A stretch of 64,000 bases of DNA from positions 328,371-392,370 of the forward strand of contig NZ_JAJNAL010000001.1 in assembly GCF_022271405.1 (NCBI RefSeq), given 5' to 3'. The notes under the pieces are model-generated. The model saw only the letters and a program-made list of their open reading frames with translations, ran no database searches and had not been told where the DNA came from. Origin of the DNA: Rhodopseudomonas infernalis (GTDB taxonomy: Bacteria; Pseudomonadota; Alphaproteobacteria; Rhizobiales; Xanthobacteraceae). This document shows positions 1-7,763 of the stretch, in pieces. Within the stretch, counting starts at the first letter, position 1; each line of letters begins with the position of its first letter. The translations under genes were made by a program, and so were the position numbers.

Positions 1-626
1 CGAACGGCCCGCTCACCGACCTGATCAACAACGCGGCCGGAAATTTCATCTCACGGACGGAAGACCTGTCGCCGCGCGGCTTCGACGCGGTCGCCAACAT
101 CGTGATGCACGGCACCTTCTACGTGACGCATGCGGTCGGCCGGCGCTGGGTCGAAGGCGGCCACCGCGGCAACGTAGTGTCGATCACCACCACCTGGGTG
201 CGCAACGGCAGCCCCTATGTGGTTCCCTCGGCGATGAGCAAGTCGGCGATCCACGCGATGACGATGTCGCTCGCCACCGAATGGGGCCGCTACGGCATCC
301 GCCTCAACACCATCGCGCCGGGCGAAATTCCGACCGAGGGCATGAGCAAGCGGATCAAGCCCGGCGACGAAGCCGGCGCCCGCACCATCAAGATGAACCC
401 GATGGGCCGCGTCGGCACCATGGAAGAGCTGCAGAACGTCGCAGTGTTCCTGATCTCCGGCGGCTGCGATTGGATCAACGGCGAAACCATCGCGATGGAC
501 GGCGCCCAGGGCCTGGCGATGGGCGGCAACTTCTATCAGCTCCGCGACTGGAGCAACGACGACTGGGAAACCGCAAAGGCCTCGATCAAGGCACAAAACG
601 AAAAGGACCGCGCCAAGCGCGGCTAA
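1..626 (+). CDS. SDR oxidoreductase, 2,4-dienoyl-CoA reductase-like (5' end outside window)
   Basis: Partial gene; the reading frame is open from base 3 and the N-terminal Rossmann glycine motif lies upstream of the window. The visible part has the SDR NNAG segment (LINNAAG, from about base 21), then VVSITTTW, an SxxxK segment (SAMSK) and WGRYGIRLNTIAPG. The order of these blocks and the tail (FYQLRDWSNDDW) follow mammalian/bacterial 2,4-dienoyl-CoA reductase (DECR), an NADPH-dependent enzyme of unsaturated fatty acid beta-oxidation. As in DECR, the usual SDR YxxxK is SxxxK; but the residue aligning with the DECR catalytic Tyr is Trp (codon 195-197). It precedes an acyl-CoA ligase on the same strand, in keeping with acyl-CoA metabolism. 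Substrate unknown; dienoyl-CoA reductase activity is inference only. Confidence 0.8.
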   Translation, partial: NGPLTDLINNAAGNFISRTEDLSPRGFDAVANIVMHGTFYVTHAVGRRWVEGGHRGNVVSITTTWVRNGSPYVVPSAMSKSAIHAMTMSLATEWGRYGIRLNTIAPGEIPTEGMSKRIKPGDEAGARTIKMNPMGRVGTMEELQNVAVFLISGGCDWINGETIAMDGAQGLAMGGNFYQLRDWSNDDWETAKASIKAQNEKDRAKRG

Positions 627-675
627 CACGCAACGCGTGCGCTATCTTGAGGCGCGCAAAGCAACTAACGACGAC

Positions 676-776
676 GTCATCCCCCGCGCATGCGGGGGAT
701 CCAGTATTGCAGGGCGTCAGCGGCTAACCACGAACGCCCTGGAATACTGGGTCGCCCGGACAAGCCGGGCGATGAC
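676..776. repeat. inverted repeat, family A (GTCATCccc...gcGATGAC)
   Basis: Imperfect inverted repeat with outer ends GTCATC and GATGAC; inner arms carry ATCCAGTATT and AATACTGGGT. The same layout recurs at 42636-42768 and 42928-43038. It fills most of the 317-nt gap between the SDR gene and the acyl-CoA ligase; the rest (777-943) contains no gene, only the leader and ribosome binding site of the ligase. Confidence 0.8.
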
Positions 777-943
777 CCCTTTCCTCTGCGTGGCGATTGT
801 GCTCTGCCCACGGCGCCACTGGCCACGACGGCCTGCACCTCCTCCCCTTCCCGCGACACTCCCTCCCGCTTGTGTTTGCCTGCGAAGCGCGGCAGACTTC
901 CGGCCAAGCAACAACTAACAAAAAACACATCCAGGGAGTTACA

Positions 944-2557
944 ATGTCCGACCTTCAGGAGAAGGCCCGCGCAGCCGCGCCGGCAGCTTCGTCCGAGCCG
1001 GCCACGCTGGCCGACGTCATCCGCGCGCAGGCCAAGGCCCGCGGCGACGAGGTGGTCTACGAATTCGAAGGCCGCATCAGCAGTTTCGCGCAGTTCGATG
1101 CGCACACCAACCAGATCGCCCGCGCGCTCAAAGCCTCCGGCGTCAAGCCGAACGAGCGCATCGCTTATCTCGGCAAGAACAGCGATATCTATTTCGAGAT
1201 CTGGGGCGGCGCCATCAAGGCCAAGGTGGTGATGGCGCCGGTGAACTGGCGGCTCGCAGGGCCCGAGATCGCCTACATCGTCGAGGACTGCAAAGCCGCG
1301 ATCCTGTTCGTCGGTCCGGAATTCGTCGATCAGGTGCGCGGCCTCAAGGACCAGATCCCGAGCGTCCGCCATATCATCACCACCGAAGGCGGCGCGCCGG
1401 AGTGGCAGGACTTCACGAAATGGCGCGATGCGCAGCCGAGTGACGACCCGCAAGTCGCCGTCGCGCCGTCCGACATCGCCATCCAGCTCTACACCTCGGG
1501 TACCACCGGCAAGCCCAAGGGCGCGATGCTGAGCCACGCCAACTTCCTGTCGCTGGTTCGCGCGGGCCAGGACAACAAGCCGGACTGGAACAAGTGGTCG
1601 ACCGAGGATGTCTCGCTGGTGGCGATGCCGGTGTTCCACATCGGCGGCTCGGGCTGGGGCATGATGGGCGTGTATCACGGCGCCAAGGGCGTGATCGCGC
1701 GCGAGTTCGATCCCACCAAGGTGCTCGATTTCTTCGAGCAGTCCGGCATCACCAAGCTGTTCATGGTGCCGGCCGCGATGCAGTTCGTGGTGCGTCAGCC
1801 GCGCGCCCGTGAGGTCGATTTCTCGCGGCTGAAATACATGCTGTACGGCGCCTCGCCGATCCCCGCGGCGCTGCTGAAGGAATGCATCGACGTTTTCAAA
1901 TGCGGCTTCGTGCAGATGTACGGCATGACCGAGACCACCGGCACCATCGTGGCGCTGCCGCCCGAGGATCACGTCGAAGGGCTGGAGCGGATGCGCTCCG
2001 CCGGCAAGGCGCTGCCCGGCGTCGAGATCGCGATCCTCGATCCCGATGGCAAGCCGCTGCCGCCGCGCCAAGTCGGCGAGATCGCCACCCGCTCCGGGTC
2101 GAACATGGCCGGCTACTGGAATCTGCCGGAGGCGACCAAGAAGACCATCGACAGCAACAACTGGCTGCGCACCGGCGACGCCGGCTACATGGACGAAGAC
2201 GGCTACGTCTACATCCACGACCGCATCAAGGACATGATCATCTCCGGCGGCGAGAACATCTACCCGGCCGAAGTCGAGAGCGCGATCTGCGACCATCCCG
2301 ACGTCGCCGAAGTCGCGGTCGTGGGCGTGCCCGACGATCAGTGGGGCGAAGCGGTGAAAGCCGTGGTGGTGATGAAGCCCGGCAAGGACGCCACCGCGCA
2401 GGACATCATCAGCTTCACCCGCAGCCGCATCGCCGGCTACAAGACCCCGAAGTCGATCGACTTCATTCCCGCCCTGCCCCGCAACGCGTCGGGCAAGATC
2501 CTGCGCCGCCACCTCCGCGATCCGTATTGGGCGGGGAAGGATCGGCAGGTGAACTGA
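944..2557 (+). CDS. acyl-CoA ligase (AMP-dependent synthetase, FadD/LvaE-like)
   Basis: 537-residue ANL-superfamily adenylating enzyme that would activate a carboxylic acid to its CoA thioester with ATP. Visible motifs in order: P-loop-like LYTSGTTGKPKG (about residues 182-193), YGMTE (A5), the hinge segment WLRTGDAGYMDEDGY and RIKDMIISGGENIYP, and the C-terminal catalytic lysine in NASGKILRR. Length is normal for the family. Start chosen at 944, not at the upstream in-frame ATG (797), because AGGGAG lies at 933-938 with ideal spacing and the conserved domain begins after it. Likely supplies CoA esters to the acyl-CoA dehydrogenase, kinase and hydratases around it. Chain-length preference cannot be read from sequence. 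Confidence 0.9.
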   Translation: MSDLQEKARAAAPAASSEPATLADVIRAQAKARGDEVVYEFEGRISSFAQFDAHTNQIARALKASGVKPNERIAYLGKNSDIYFEIWGGAIKAKVVMAPVNWRLAGPEIAYIVEDCKAAILFVGPEFVDQVRGLKDQIPSVRHIITTEGGAPEWQDFTKWRDAQPSDDPQVAVAPSDIAIQLYTSGTTGKPKGAMLSHANFLSLVRAGQDNKPDWNKWSTEDVSLVAMPVFHIGGSGWGMMGVYHGAKGVIAREFDPTKVLDFFEQSGITKLFMVPAAMQFVVRQPRAREVDFSRLKYMLYGASPIPAALLKECIDVFKCGFVQMYGMTETTGTIVALPPEDHVEGLERMRSAGKALPGVEIAILDPDGKPLPPRQVGEIATRSGSNMAGYWNLPEATKKTIDSNNWLRTGDAGYMDEDGYVYIHDRIKDMIISGGENIYPAEVESAICDHPDVAEVAVVGVPDDQWGEAVKAVVVMKPGKDATAQDIISFTRSRIAGYKTPKSIDFIPALPRNASGKILRRHLRDPYWAGKDRQVN

Positions 2558-2619
2558 GCGGCGTCTACACCGGACGGCGACGCTGCGCCGCCAAGCCGCG
2601 GCGCACATCCCTCACGTTT

Positions 2620-2766
2620 GTCATTCCGGGGCGCGAGCGTAGCTCGCGAACCCGGAATCCATAATCACGGTGGTCGCGTTAAGGCGCCACGTGGCAAGCA
2701 TCTGCCAGCACAGCAAAGTCAGGGGATATGGATTCCGGGTTCGCGCTTCGCGCGCGCCGGAATGAC
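2620..2766. repeat. inverted repeat, family C (GTCATTCCGG...CCGGAATGAC)
   Basis: Long inverted repeat with arms around GTCATTCCGGGGCGCGAGCG and its near reverse complement ending CCGGAATGAC. Sister copies at 5255-5351, 32826-32921 and 41234-41381. Lies between convergent genes (ligase and acyl-CoA dehydrogenase), where it could also act as a bidirectional terminator. Confidence 0.8.
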
Positions 2767-2792
2767 GACGGAGAGGTTGTGCGTGTAGCACC

Positions 2793-2893
2793 GTAGGGTG
2801 GGCAAAGCGAAGCGTGCCCACGCGGTGCGTGGACACGGACTACGCATCGCGTGGGCGCGTGGGCACGGCGCTGCGCGCCTTTGCCCACCCTAC
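2793..2893. repeat. inverted repeat GTAGGGTGGGC...CCCACCCTAC
   Basis: Inverted repeat whose outer arms read GTAGGGTGGGCAAAG and CTTTGCCCACCCTAC in effect; the middle holds CGCGTGGGCAC-type sub-repeats. Single copy in this window. It abuts the acyl-CoA dehydrogenase stop codon, so it may be part of that transcript's 3' end. Confidence 0.7.
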
Positions 2894-2900
2894 TGATCAC

Positions 2901-4175
2901 TCACCTCTTGTTCGCGCCCATGTAGCCGAACAGGAATCCCGCGACCTTGCGCATCTGGATTTCCTCGCTGCCTTCGGTGATACGATAGCGGCGGTGGTGG
3001 CGGTAGATGTGCTCGAACGGCTTGTGGCGCGAATAGCCGATGCCGCCGTGGACCTGGATCGCCCGATCGGCAGCCTGACCGCACAGCCGGTTCGCCCAGT
3101 AGTTGCACATCGACACCTTGTCGGACAGCGTGTGCTCGACCTGCGCCTGGGTCATCTGATCCATCTCCCACGCGGTCTTGCGGATCAAGAGGCGCAGCAT
3201 CTCGGCCTGGGTGGCGAGTTCGACCAACGGAAACTGGATCGCCTGGTTGCGCGCCAGTTCCTCGCCGAACGGTTTTCGCTCACGCGCGTATTTGACGCTC
3301 TCGTTGATGCAGAACACCGCGGCGCCGAGCGACGATGCCGCCTGCCGGATGCGATTCTCGTGCACGAAGCACTGCGCCAGCGACAGGCCGCGCCCGACCT
3401 CGCCGAACAGCGCCTCTTCGGTCACGAACACATCCTTGAACGACACCCGCGGATGGTCGGTCGGCATGTTGAAGGTCCACAGATATTCCTCGACCTTCAC
3501 GCCCGGCGCATCGGACGGCACCAGGAAGCAGGTGATGCCGCGCGCGTCGCCGTCGTTGCCCGAGGTGCGGACGAACAGCGCGCAATGTGTGGCGACGTGC
3601 ATGCCCGTCGTCCACATCTTCTCGCCGTTGATCACCCAGCCCTTCTTGCCGTCGCGCGTCGCGGGTTCGGCGCGCGTCTCCATGTGGGTCGCGTCGGAAC
3701 CGTGATCGGGCTCCGTCAGTCCGAACGTGATGCGATACTTGCCCTTGATCGAACCGTCGATCATCGCCTTCTGATCGTCGCGGCCGTAAAGATCCAGCAT
3801 CTTCACGATCGGGAAGTTGCCGACGATCGAATGTTCGTTCTGCAGATCGTTGTGCAGGCCGAGGCCTTTCGCGGCGAAGTGCTCGCGGATCACCGCCATC
3901 CACAAATTCGTGCCGTCCTGGCCGCCGTAACGCTTCGGAATCGCGAAGCGCAAATGCCCGGCATCATCGGCGAGATTCTTCGCCTTGCGCAGCAGCTCTT
4001 CCCATTCATGACGCGGCAGCCCGCCGCCTTCGAAATCGGTGCGCGCCCATTCGCGGCGATGATCGAAGAAGCGGATGTTGTCGTCCGCCTGTTCCAGCGG
4101 CTTGATCGTGGCATCGATGAAGCGATCGAGTTCGGCCAGATAGGCGACCAGATCCTGCGGCAGAGAAAAATCCAA
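2901..4175 (-). CDS. acyl-CoA dehydrogenase (LvaC/ACAD11-like)
   Basis: 424-residue flavoprotein dehydrogenase. It shows the FAD-binding block ITFGLTEPDHGSDA (about 149-162), the WTTG segment (188-191), the QVHGGIGYS motif (374-382) and the catalytic base Glu401 in RITEGSEEI. The GGIGYSRHKPFEHIYRHHR pattern is the sort seen in ACAD10/ACAD11-type and LvaC-type enzymes rather than short-chain acyl-CoA dehydrogenases. No ATG fits the N-terminus; a TTG at 4175 follows GGGAG with 6-nt spacing and gives a normal-length protein, so I chose it. Divergent from the enoyl-CoA hydratase at 4302. With the kinase and small protein at 5.4-6.8 kb it may act on a 4-phospho-acyl-CoA (inference). Confidence 0.88.
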   Translation of the reverse strand: MDFSLPQDLVAYLAELDRFIDATIKPLEQADDNIRFFDHRREWARTDFEGGGLPRHEWEELLRKAKNLADDAGHLRFAIPKRYGGQDGTNLWMAVIREHFAAKGLGLHNDLQNEHSIVGNFPIVKMLDLYGRDDQKAMIDGSIKGKYRITFGLTEPDHGSDATHMETRAEPATRDGKKGWVINGEKMWTTGMHVATHCALFVRTSGNDGDARGITCFLVPSDAPGVKVEEYLWTFNMPTDHPRVSFKDVFVTEEALFGEVGRGLSLAQCFVHENRIRQAASSLGAAVFCINESVKYARERKPFGEELARNQAIQFPLVELATQAEMLRLLIRKTAWEMDQMTQAQVEHTLSDKVSMCNYWANRLCGQAADRAIQVHGGIGYSRHKPFEHIYRHHRRYRITEGSEEIQMRKVAGFLFGYMGANKR

Positions 4176-4212
4176 GGCGTGCTCCCACGGTTTTCGTGTT
4201 GTTGTTGATCTT

Positions 4213-4230
4213 GTTAAGCGAGTGATTAAC
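4213..4230. promoter_or_regulatory. candidate operator between divergent acyl-CoA genes
   Basis: GTTAAGCGAGTGATTAAC: 5-bp inverted ends (GTTAA/TTAAC) around an 8-bp centre, in the 126-nt region between the divergent acyl-CoA dehydrogenase (start 4175) and enoyl-CoA hydratase (start 4302). The symmetric site is visible; that a TetR/MarR-type regulator binds it is a guess, and no regulator gene is adjacent. Confidence 0.35.
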
Positions 4231-4301
4231 ATGCGCCGCGCACGACAAGTCAAGCGCGCTTCAGCCGCATCAATTCTGCTCAACGAAAAAAGGAAACGCC
4301 G

Positions 4302-5081
4302 ATGGCGCTGCAATTCTCCACCGTGACCCGCAAGGGCCCGATCACCATCGTCACGCTGTCGCGGCCCGAGGTCTACAACGCGCTGCACACCGATGCGCAT
4401 TACGAGCTCGAAGGCGTGTTCAACGAATTCGCTGCGGATCCGGAGCAATGGGTGGCGATCGTCACCGGCGCCGGTGACAAGGCGTTTTGCGCCGGCAACG
4501 ATCTGAAGTGGCAGGCCGCCGGCGGCAAGCGCGGCTGGGGCGAGAGCGGCTTCGGCGGGCTCACCTCGCGGTTCGATTGCGACAAGCCGATCATCGCCGC
4601 CGTCAACGGCGTGGCGATGGGCGGCGGCTTCGAGATCGCGCTCGCCTGCGACCTGATCATCGCGTCGGAGAACGCAACCTTCGCGTTGCCCGAGCCGCGC
4701 GTCGGCCTCGCCGCGCTCGCCGGCGGCCTGCACCGCCTGCCCCGCCAGATCGGCCTGAAGCGCGCGATGGGCATGATCCTCACCGCGCGCCACGTCAAGG
4801 CGCAGGAAGGCTACGAACTCGGCTTCGTCAACGAAGTCGTCCCGCAAGGCGAAGCGCTCGCCGCGGCGGAGCGCTGGGCCGAAACCATCTGCACCGTCTC
4901 GCCGATGTCGATCCGCGCCTCCAAGCAGACGCTGAGCCGCGGCCTCGAAGTGTCGCTGCCGCAAGCAATCACCGAGCAGCGCGACTACCCGGCAGTGAAA
5001 GCCATGGTCGCCTCGCAGGACTACATCGAGGGCCCGAAAGCGTTCTCCGAGAAACGCAAGCCGAACTGGACGGGGAAGTAG
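4302..5081 (+). CDS. enoyl-CoA hydratase (crotonase family)
   Basis: 259-residue crotonase-fold protein. The oxyanion-hole segment FCAGNDL (62-68) is followed by MGGGFE with Glu111 and LPEPRVGL with Glu131, which align with the two catalytic glutamates of classical enoyl-CoA hydratase (rat Glu144/Glu164). Both are present, so a true 2-enoyl-CoA hydratase (or carnitinyl-CoA-dehydratase-like) reaction is plausible. The C-terminus EGPKAFSEKRKPNW is the usual family ending. Divergent from the acyl-CoA dehydrogenase, which would make its substrate. The paralogue at 6802-7602 lacks these glutamates, so the two are probably not redundant. Confidence 0.9.
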   Translation: MALQFSTVTRKGPITIVTLSRPEVYNALHTDAHYELEGVFNEFAADPEQWVAIVTGAGDKAFCAGNDLKWQAAGGKRGWGESGFGGLTSRFDCDKPIIAAVNGVAMGGGFEIALACDLIIASENATFALPEPRVGLAALAGGLHRLPRQIGLKRAMGMILTARHVKAQEGYELGFVNEVVPQGEALAAAERWAETICTVSPMSIRASKQTLSRGLEVSLPQAITEQRDYPAVKAMVASQDYIEGPKAFSEKRKPNWTGK

Positions 5082-5102
5082 TTCGTCAGCGCGACATCCC
5101 CC

Positions 5103-5221
5103 CGTCATTGCGAGCGAAGCGAAGCAATCCAGAAGCTCCGAGCACGACGCTGGATTGCTTCGTCGCGGAGCCTGTGCTCGGACGGCGCGAAGCGCCGATC
5201 CGGGTGCTCCTCGCAATGACG
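5103..5221. repeat. inverted repeat, family B (CGTCATTGCGA...CGCAATGACG)
   Basis: Inverted repeat: CGTCATTGCGAGCGAAGCGA with AGCAATCCAG inside, mirrored by CTGGATTGCTTCG and CGCAATGACG. Other copies: 12180-12260, 23526-23606, 53315-53400. Together with the next repeat it fills the 325-nt gap 5082-5406, which holds no gene. Confidence 0.85.
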
Positions 5222-5254
5222 GCAGACAACAATGGCGCGCAAGGCCTCTCGTTC

Positions 5255-5351
5255 GTCATTGCGGGGCGCGAGCGCAGCTCGCGAACCCGAAATCCGGACG
5301 TGCTGAACTCATCGAGATTCCGGGTTCGCGCTGCGCGCGCCCCGGAATGAC
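5255..5351. repeat. inverted repeat, family C
   Basis: GTCATTGCGGGGCGCGAGCG ... CGCGCGCCCCGGAATGAC with inner AACCCGAAATCC / GATTCCGGGTT arms. Variant of family C, lying head-to-tail with the preceding family B copy. Confidence 0.75.
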
Positions 5352-5406
5352 GAACGATAGGTGTCGGACGTGGCGACGGCGAGCCGATCACGGCTCAGCG
5401 GACCAA

Positions 5407-5781
5407 CTACTTCTGTTCCAGCTCCCGCCGGTAGCTCGCGTAGTTTGGTTGGTCGACTGCGAGCTTGGCGAGCGTCGTGCGCCACAAATGGTCCTGCAGG
5501 CCGGGCGTCGACAGATCCATTGTGCCGGCGGCGATGCGCTCGGACAGCACACCGTTGAGTTCCAGCAGCGAACCATCGGCGCCGAGCAGGCCCTGCAGGC
5601 TCGCGAGTTCGGCCGCATCGCTTGGATCGGCCAGCGTCAACTGTCGCGTCACCAGATCAAGCGCGTTGATGCCGACGCGCAGCTTGAAGGCGGCGTGGCC
5701 GCTGATCTGCGGCGCGATCTGGTCACGCAGGAAGTCGGCGACCGCCTTGATCAGTTCGTCGGGCCTCGGTTCGTCCTGCAT
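5407..5781 (-). CDS. small DUF6285-like protein, possible LvaB-type kinase partner
   Basis: 124-residue acidic, helical, soluble protein with no catalytic motif; the central part (FKLRVGINALDLVTRQL) is what I remember of the DUF6285 family. It lies 18 nt downstream of an APH-type kinase in the same operon. In the Pseudomonas putida lva operon, the 4-hydroxyacyl-CoA kinase LvaA needs a small adjacent protein, LvaB, for activity; the size and position here match that pairing. The family name is from memory and the partner role is inference from context. It is the last gene of the minus-strand operon 7602-5407. Confidence 0.65.
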   Translation of the reverse strand: MQDEPRPDELIKAVADFLRDQIAPQISGHAAFKLRVGINALDLVTRQLTLADPSDAAELASLQGLLGADGSLLELNGVLSERIAAGTMDLSTPGLQDHLWRTTLAKLAVDQPNYASYRRELEQK

Positions 5782-5799
5782 CGGCGTCGCCTTTCCTAC

Positions 5800-6795
5800 C
5801 TAACCGCGCGGCGCCAGCAGCCGCAGCAGATCGATCTCGGTTTCGGACGAGCGACGGCCAATCATCGCGCGCTCCATCGAATGATCGGGACCCTGGCGGA
5901 ACCGCTGCATCATGCCGCAACACATGATGCCCCAGCGCAGCGTGCCCATCACTTCCCAAAATTTGACGCGATCGGGATCGACGTGGCCGCCTGCGGCTTC
6001 GTAACCCGCGAACATTTCCTCGCGCGAGCCGAGGCCGCCGACCGGCTTGTCGATCTCGCCGAACCGCCACGAGTTGACGCACACCCAGCCGAGATCCTCC
6101 ATCGGGTCACCGCAATGCGCCAGCTCCCAGTCGAGCACGGCGCGCACGCCGTCAGCACCAATGATCAGATTGCCGTGGCGGAAATCGCCATGTACCAGCG
6201 CGATCACTTTCGACGCGCCGGGGTCGTGGTCGGTGAGCCAGCGTAGCGCCAGCTCGAACACCGGGCGCGGCCACTGCATGCCACGATAATCGGCGCGCAG
6301 CAGCTCGATCTCTTCGGTCGAACTGATCGTCCGCAGCGCAGGCAGCGCGGCGCGATCGATGCCGTGCAGGCCGGCGAGGATACTGCCGATCTGCCGCGCC
6401 AGCTTCGGGCGCGCGGCGGCGAACTCAGCGTCGCGCAAAATCTTGCGCGGGATAGTTTCGCCCTCGACCTTCTCCATGATGAAGCCGGCGCCGAGCTGAT
6501 CGTCGTCGGTCAATACATGCAGCACGCGCGGCGACGGCACGCCGGCCTGATAAGCGAGCCGCATCAGTTCGGCTTCAGCGTCGAGCCCCGCCGCACGGCC
6601 CGACACGCTGCCGTAGCCGGGCGGCGAGCGGCGCAGGATCGCGGCGACATCGCCATCCGGCCGCTCGATCACGAACGACCACGTCTCCTGGCTCGCGCCG
6701 CCGGACAGCTGCGCGGCGGCGCGGATTCCCGTGGCGCCCGCGCACCAGCGCCTGACGCTGTGCGCGAGCGCGTCCGCAATCGCGGCCTTGGTCAT
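5800..6795 (-). CDS. APH-family phosphotransferase (candidate 4-hydroxyacyl-CoA kinase, LvaA/ACAD10-11 type)
   Basis: 331-residue kinase of the aminoglycoside/choline phosphotransferase fold. Catalytic loop VHGDFRHGN (catalytic Asp204) and metal-binding DWELA (Asp222) are intact; the Gly-rich segment LSGGASQETW (30-39) is at the N-terminus. This sequence type with DWELAHCGDPMEDLGW is that of acyl-CoA-associated APH proteins (LvaA; the kinase domains of ACAD10/11), which phosphorylate the 4-hydroxyl of 4-hydroxyacyl-CoAs, not antibiotic-resistance enzymes. It is sandwiched between a DUF6285-like gene (18 nt downstream) and a crotonase-family gene (6 nt upstream), so one operon. Substrate inferred from neighbours. 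Confidence 0.8.
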   Translation of the reverse strand: MTKAAIADALAHSVRRWCAGATGIRAAAQLSGGASQETWSFVIERPDGDVAAILRRSPPGYGSVSGRAAGLDAEAELMRLAYQAGVPSPRVLHVLTDDDQLGAGFIMEKVEGETIPRKILRDAEFAAARPKLARQIGSILAGLHGIDRAALPALRTISSTEEIELLRADYRGMQWPRPVFELALRWLTDHDPGASKVIALVHGDFRHGNLIIGADGVRAVLDWELAHCGDPMEDLGWVCVNSWRFGEIDKPVGGLGSREEMFAGYEAAGGHVDPDRVKFWEVMGTLRWGIMCCGMMQRFRQGPDHSMERAMIGRRSSETEIDLLRLLAPRG

Positions 6796-6801
6796 TCGCG
6801 G

Positions 6802-7602
6802 TTACTTGCCCTGGAATTTCGCCGGACGCTTCTCGAGAAACGCGCCGACGCCTTCCTTGAAGTCGTCGGTCGAGCCGGCGATGCGCTGCGATTCGAATTC
6901 GAGGTTGAGCTGTTCCTCGAACGAGTTCTCCGGGGAGTCCCAATACAGCTTGCGGATCAGCGACAGCGCGATGGTCGGGCCGTTGGCGAGTTCCTGCGCG
7001 AGCTTCATGGTCTCGGCCCACAGCTCGGCATCGTCATAGACGCGATTGACCAGACCCCATTCCAGCGCCTTCTCGGCCGGCAGCTTCTCGCCGAGCAGCG
7101 ACAGCTCCACGGATCGCGCCTTGCCGACGAGGCGCGGCAGCAGCCAGGTCGAGCCGCAATCCGGCACCAGACCGATGCGACGGAACGCCTGCAGGAAGTA
7201 GGACGACTTGGCGCACAGGATCATGTCGCCCATCAGGGCGAAACTCATGCCGGCGCCGGCGGCCGGCCCGTTGACCGACGTGACGATCGGGCAGTGCAGC
7301 TTGCGCAGCCGGCGCAGGAACGGATGGAAGGCGGTCTCGAGCGCGGCGCCCGCGCCCTTGCCGCTCTGGCTCATGTTGTTGCCGGAGCTGCGGCCCTGCA
7401 GATTAGCACCCGTGCAGAACGCACGGCCGGCGCCGGTGATCACCAGGCAGCGCACTTCGGCGCGCTTCTCCTCGATCGCATCGAGCGCGTCGCCGAGGCC
7501 GCCCAGCATGTCGATCGACACCGCGTTCATCACTTCCTGATGGTCGAGCTTCAGGACGGCGACCGGCCCGTCGAATTCGAGCGTGACGTGTTTGAACTGC
7601 AT
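6802..7602 (-). CDS. enoyl-CoA hydratase/isomerase family protein, PaaG-like
   Basis: 266-residue crotonase-fold protein. The first hydratase glutamate position is Ser120 (GAGMSFAL) and the second is Phe140 (LQAF), so it lacks the classical hydratase pair; instead it has IGLVPDCGSTWLLPR with Asp148, the layout of PaaG and other enoyl-CoA isomerases that use a single Asp. Isomerisation of a double bond (or ring isomerisation) is thus more likely than hydration. First gene of the operon 7602-5407 (isomerase, kinase, DUF6285). The start at 7602 faces the divergent SDR gene at 7764. Confidence 0.85.
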   Translation of the reverse strand: MQFKHVTLEFDGPVAVLKLDHQEVMNAVSIDMLGGLGDALDAIEEKRAEVRCLVITGAGRAFCTGANLQGRSSGNNMSQSGKGAGAALETAFHPFLRRLRKLHCPIVTSVNGPAAGAGMSFALMGDMILCAKSSYFLQAFRRIGLVPDCGSTWLLPRLVGKARSVELSLLGEKLPAEKALEWGLVNRVYDDAELWAETMKLAQELANGPTIALSLIRKLYWDSPENSFEEQLNLEFESQRIAGSTDDFKEGVGAFLEKRPAKFQGK

Positions 7603-7763
7603 AGTTTCCTCGCTGGGTCCGCGTTATTCCGCGATGTGGAAGGGCCTCGTTCTCCGAAGCCATATTTGATTTTTGCGGCGCGCTTGTCCATGGTCGAGCC
7701 ACGAACGCAGCGCGCAACCGTGGTGCACGGTTTAGCGCCCAACAACAAAAATGGAAACGCTGT
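7603..7763. promoter_or_regulatory. divergent promoter region (isomerase / SDR)
   Basis: 161-nt intergenic region between divergent genes starting at 7602 (-) and 7764 (+). It must hold both promoters. I see no clear sigma-70 boxes or strong inverted repeat. Confidence 0.4.

Noticed and set aside
677..2608. 643-codon antisense frame across the acyl-CoA ligase
   Set aside because: Shadow frame; the sense strand has all ANL motifs and a good ribosome site.
4213..4230. TTAA pair as a second CtrA box
   Set aside because: Spacing is 8, not 7, and the neighbours are metabolic genes; kept only as a symmetric candidate operator.
2901..5216. Fusion of acyl-CoA dehydrogenase with an N-terminal extension
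   Set aside because: The extra N-terminal 347 residues are the antisense of the enoyl-CoA hydratase and a repeat; TTG at 4175 is the true start.
5800..6795. Aminoglycoside resistance kinase
   Set aside because: The fold is APH-like, but context and the HCGDPMEDLGW segment are those of acyl-CoA-associated kinases.
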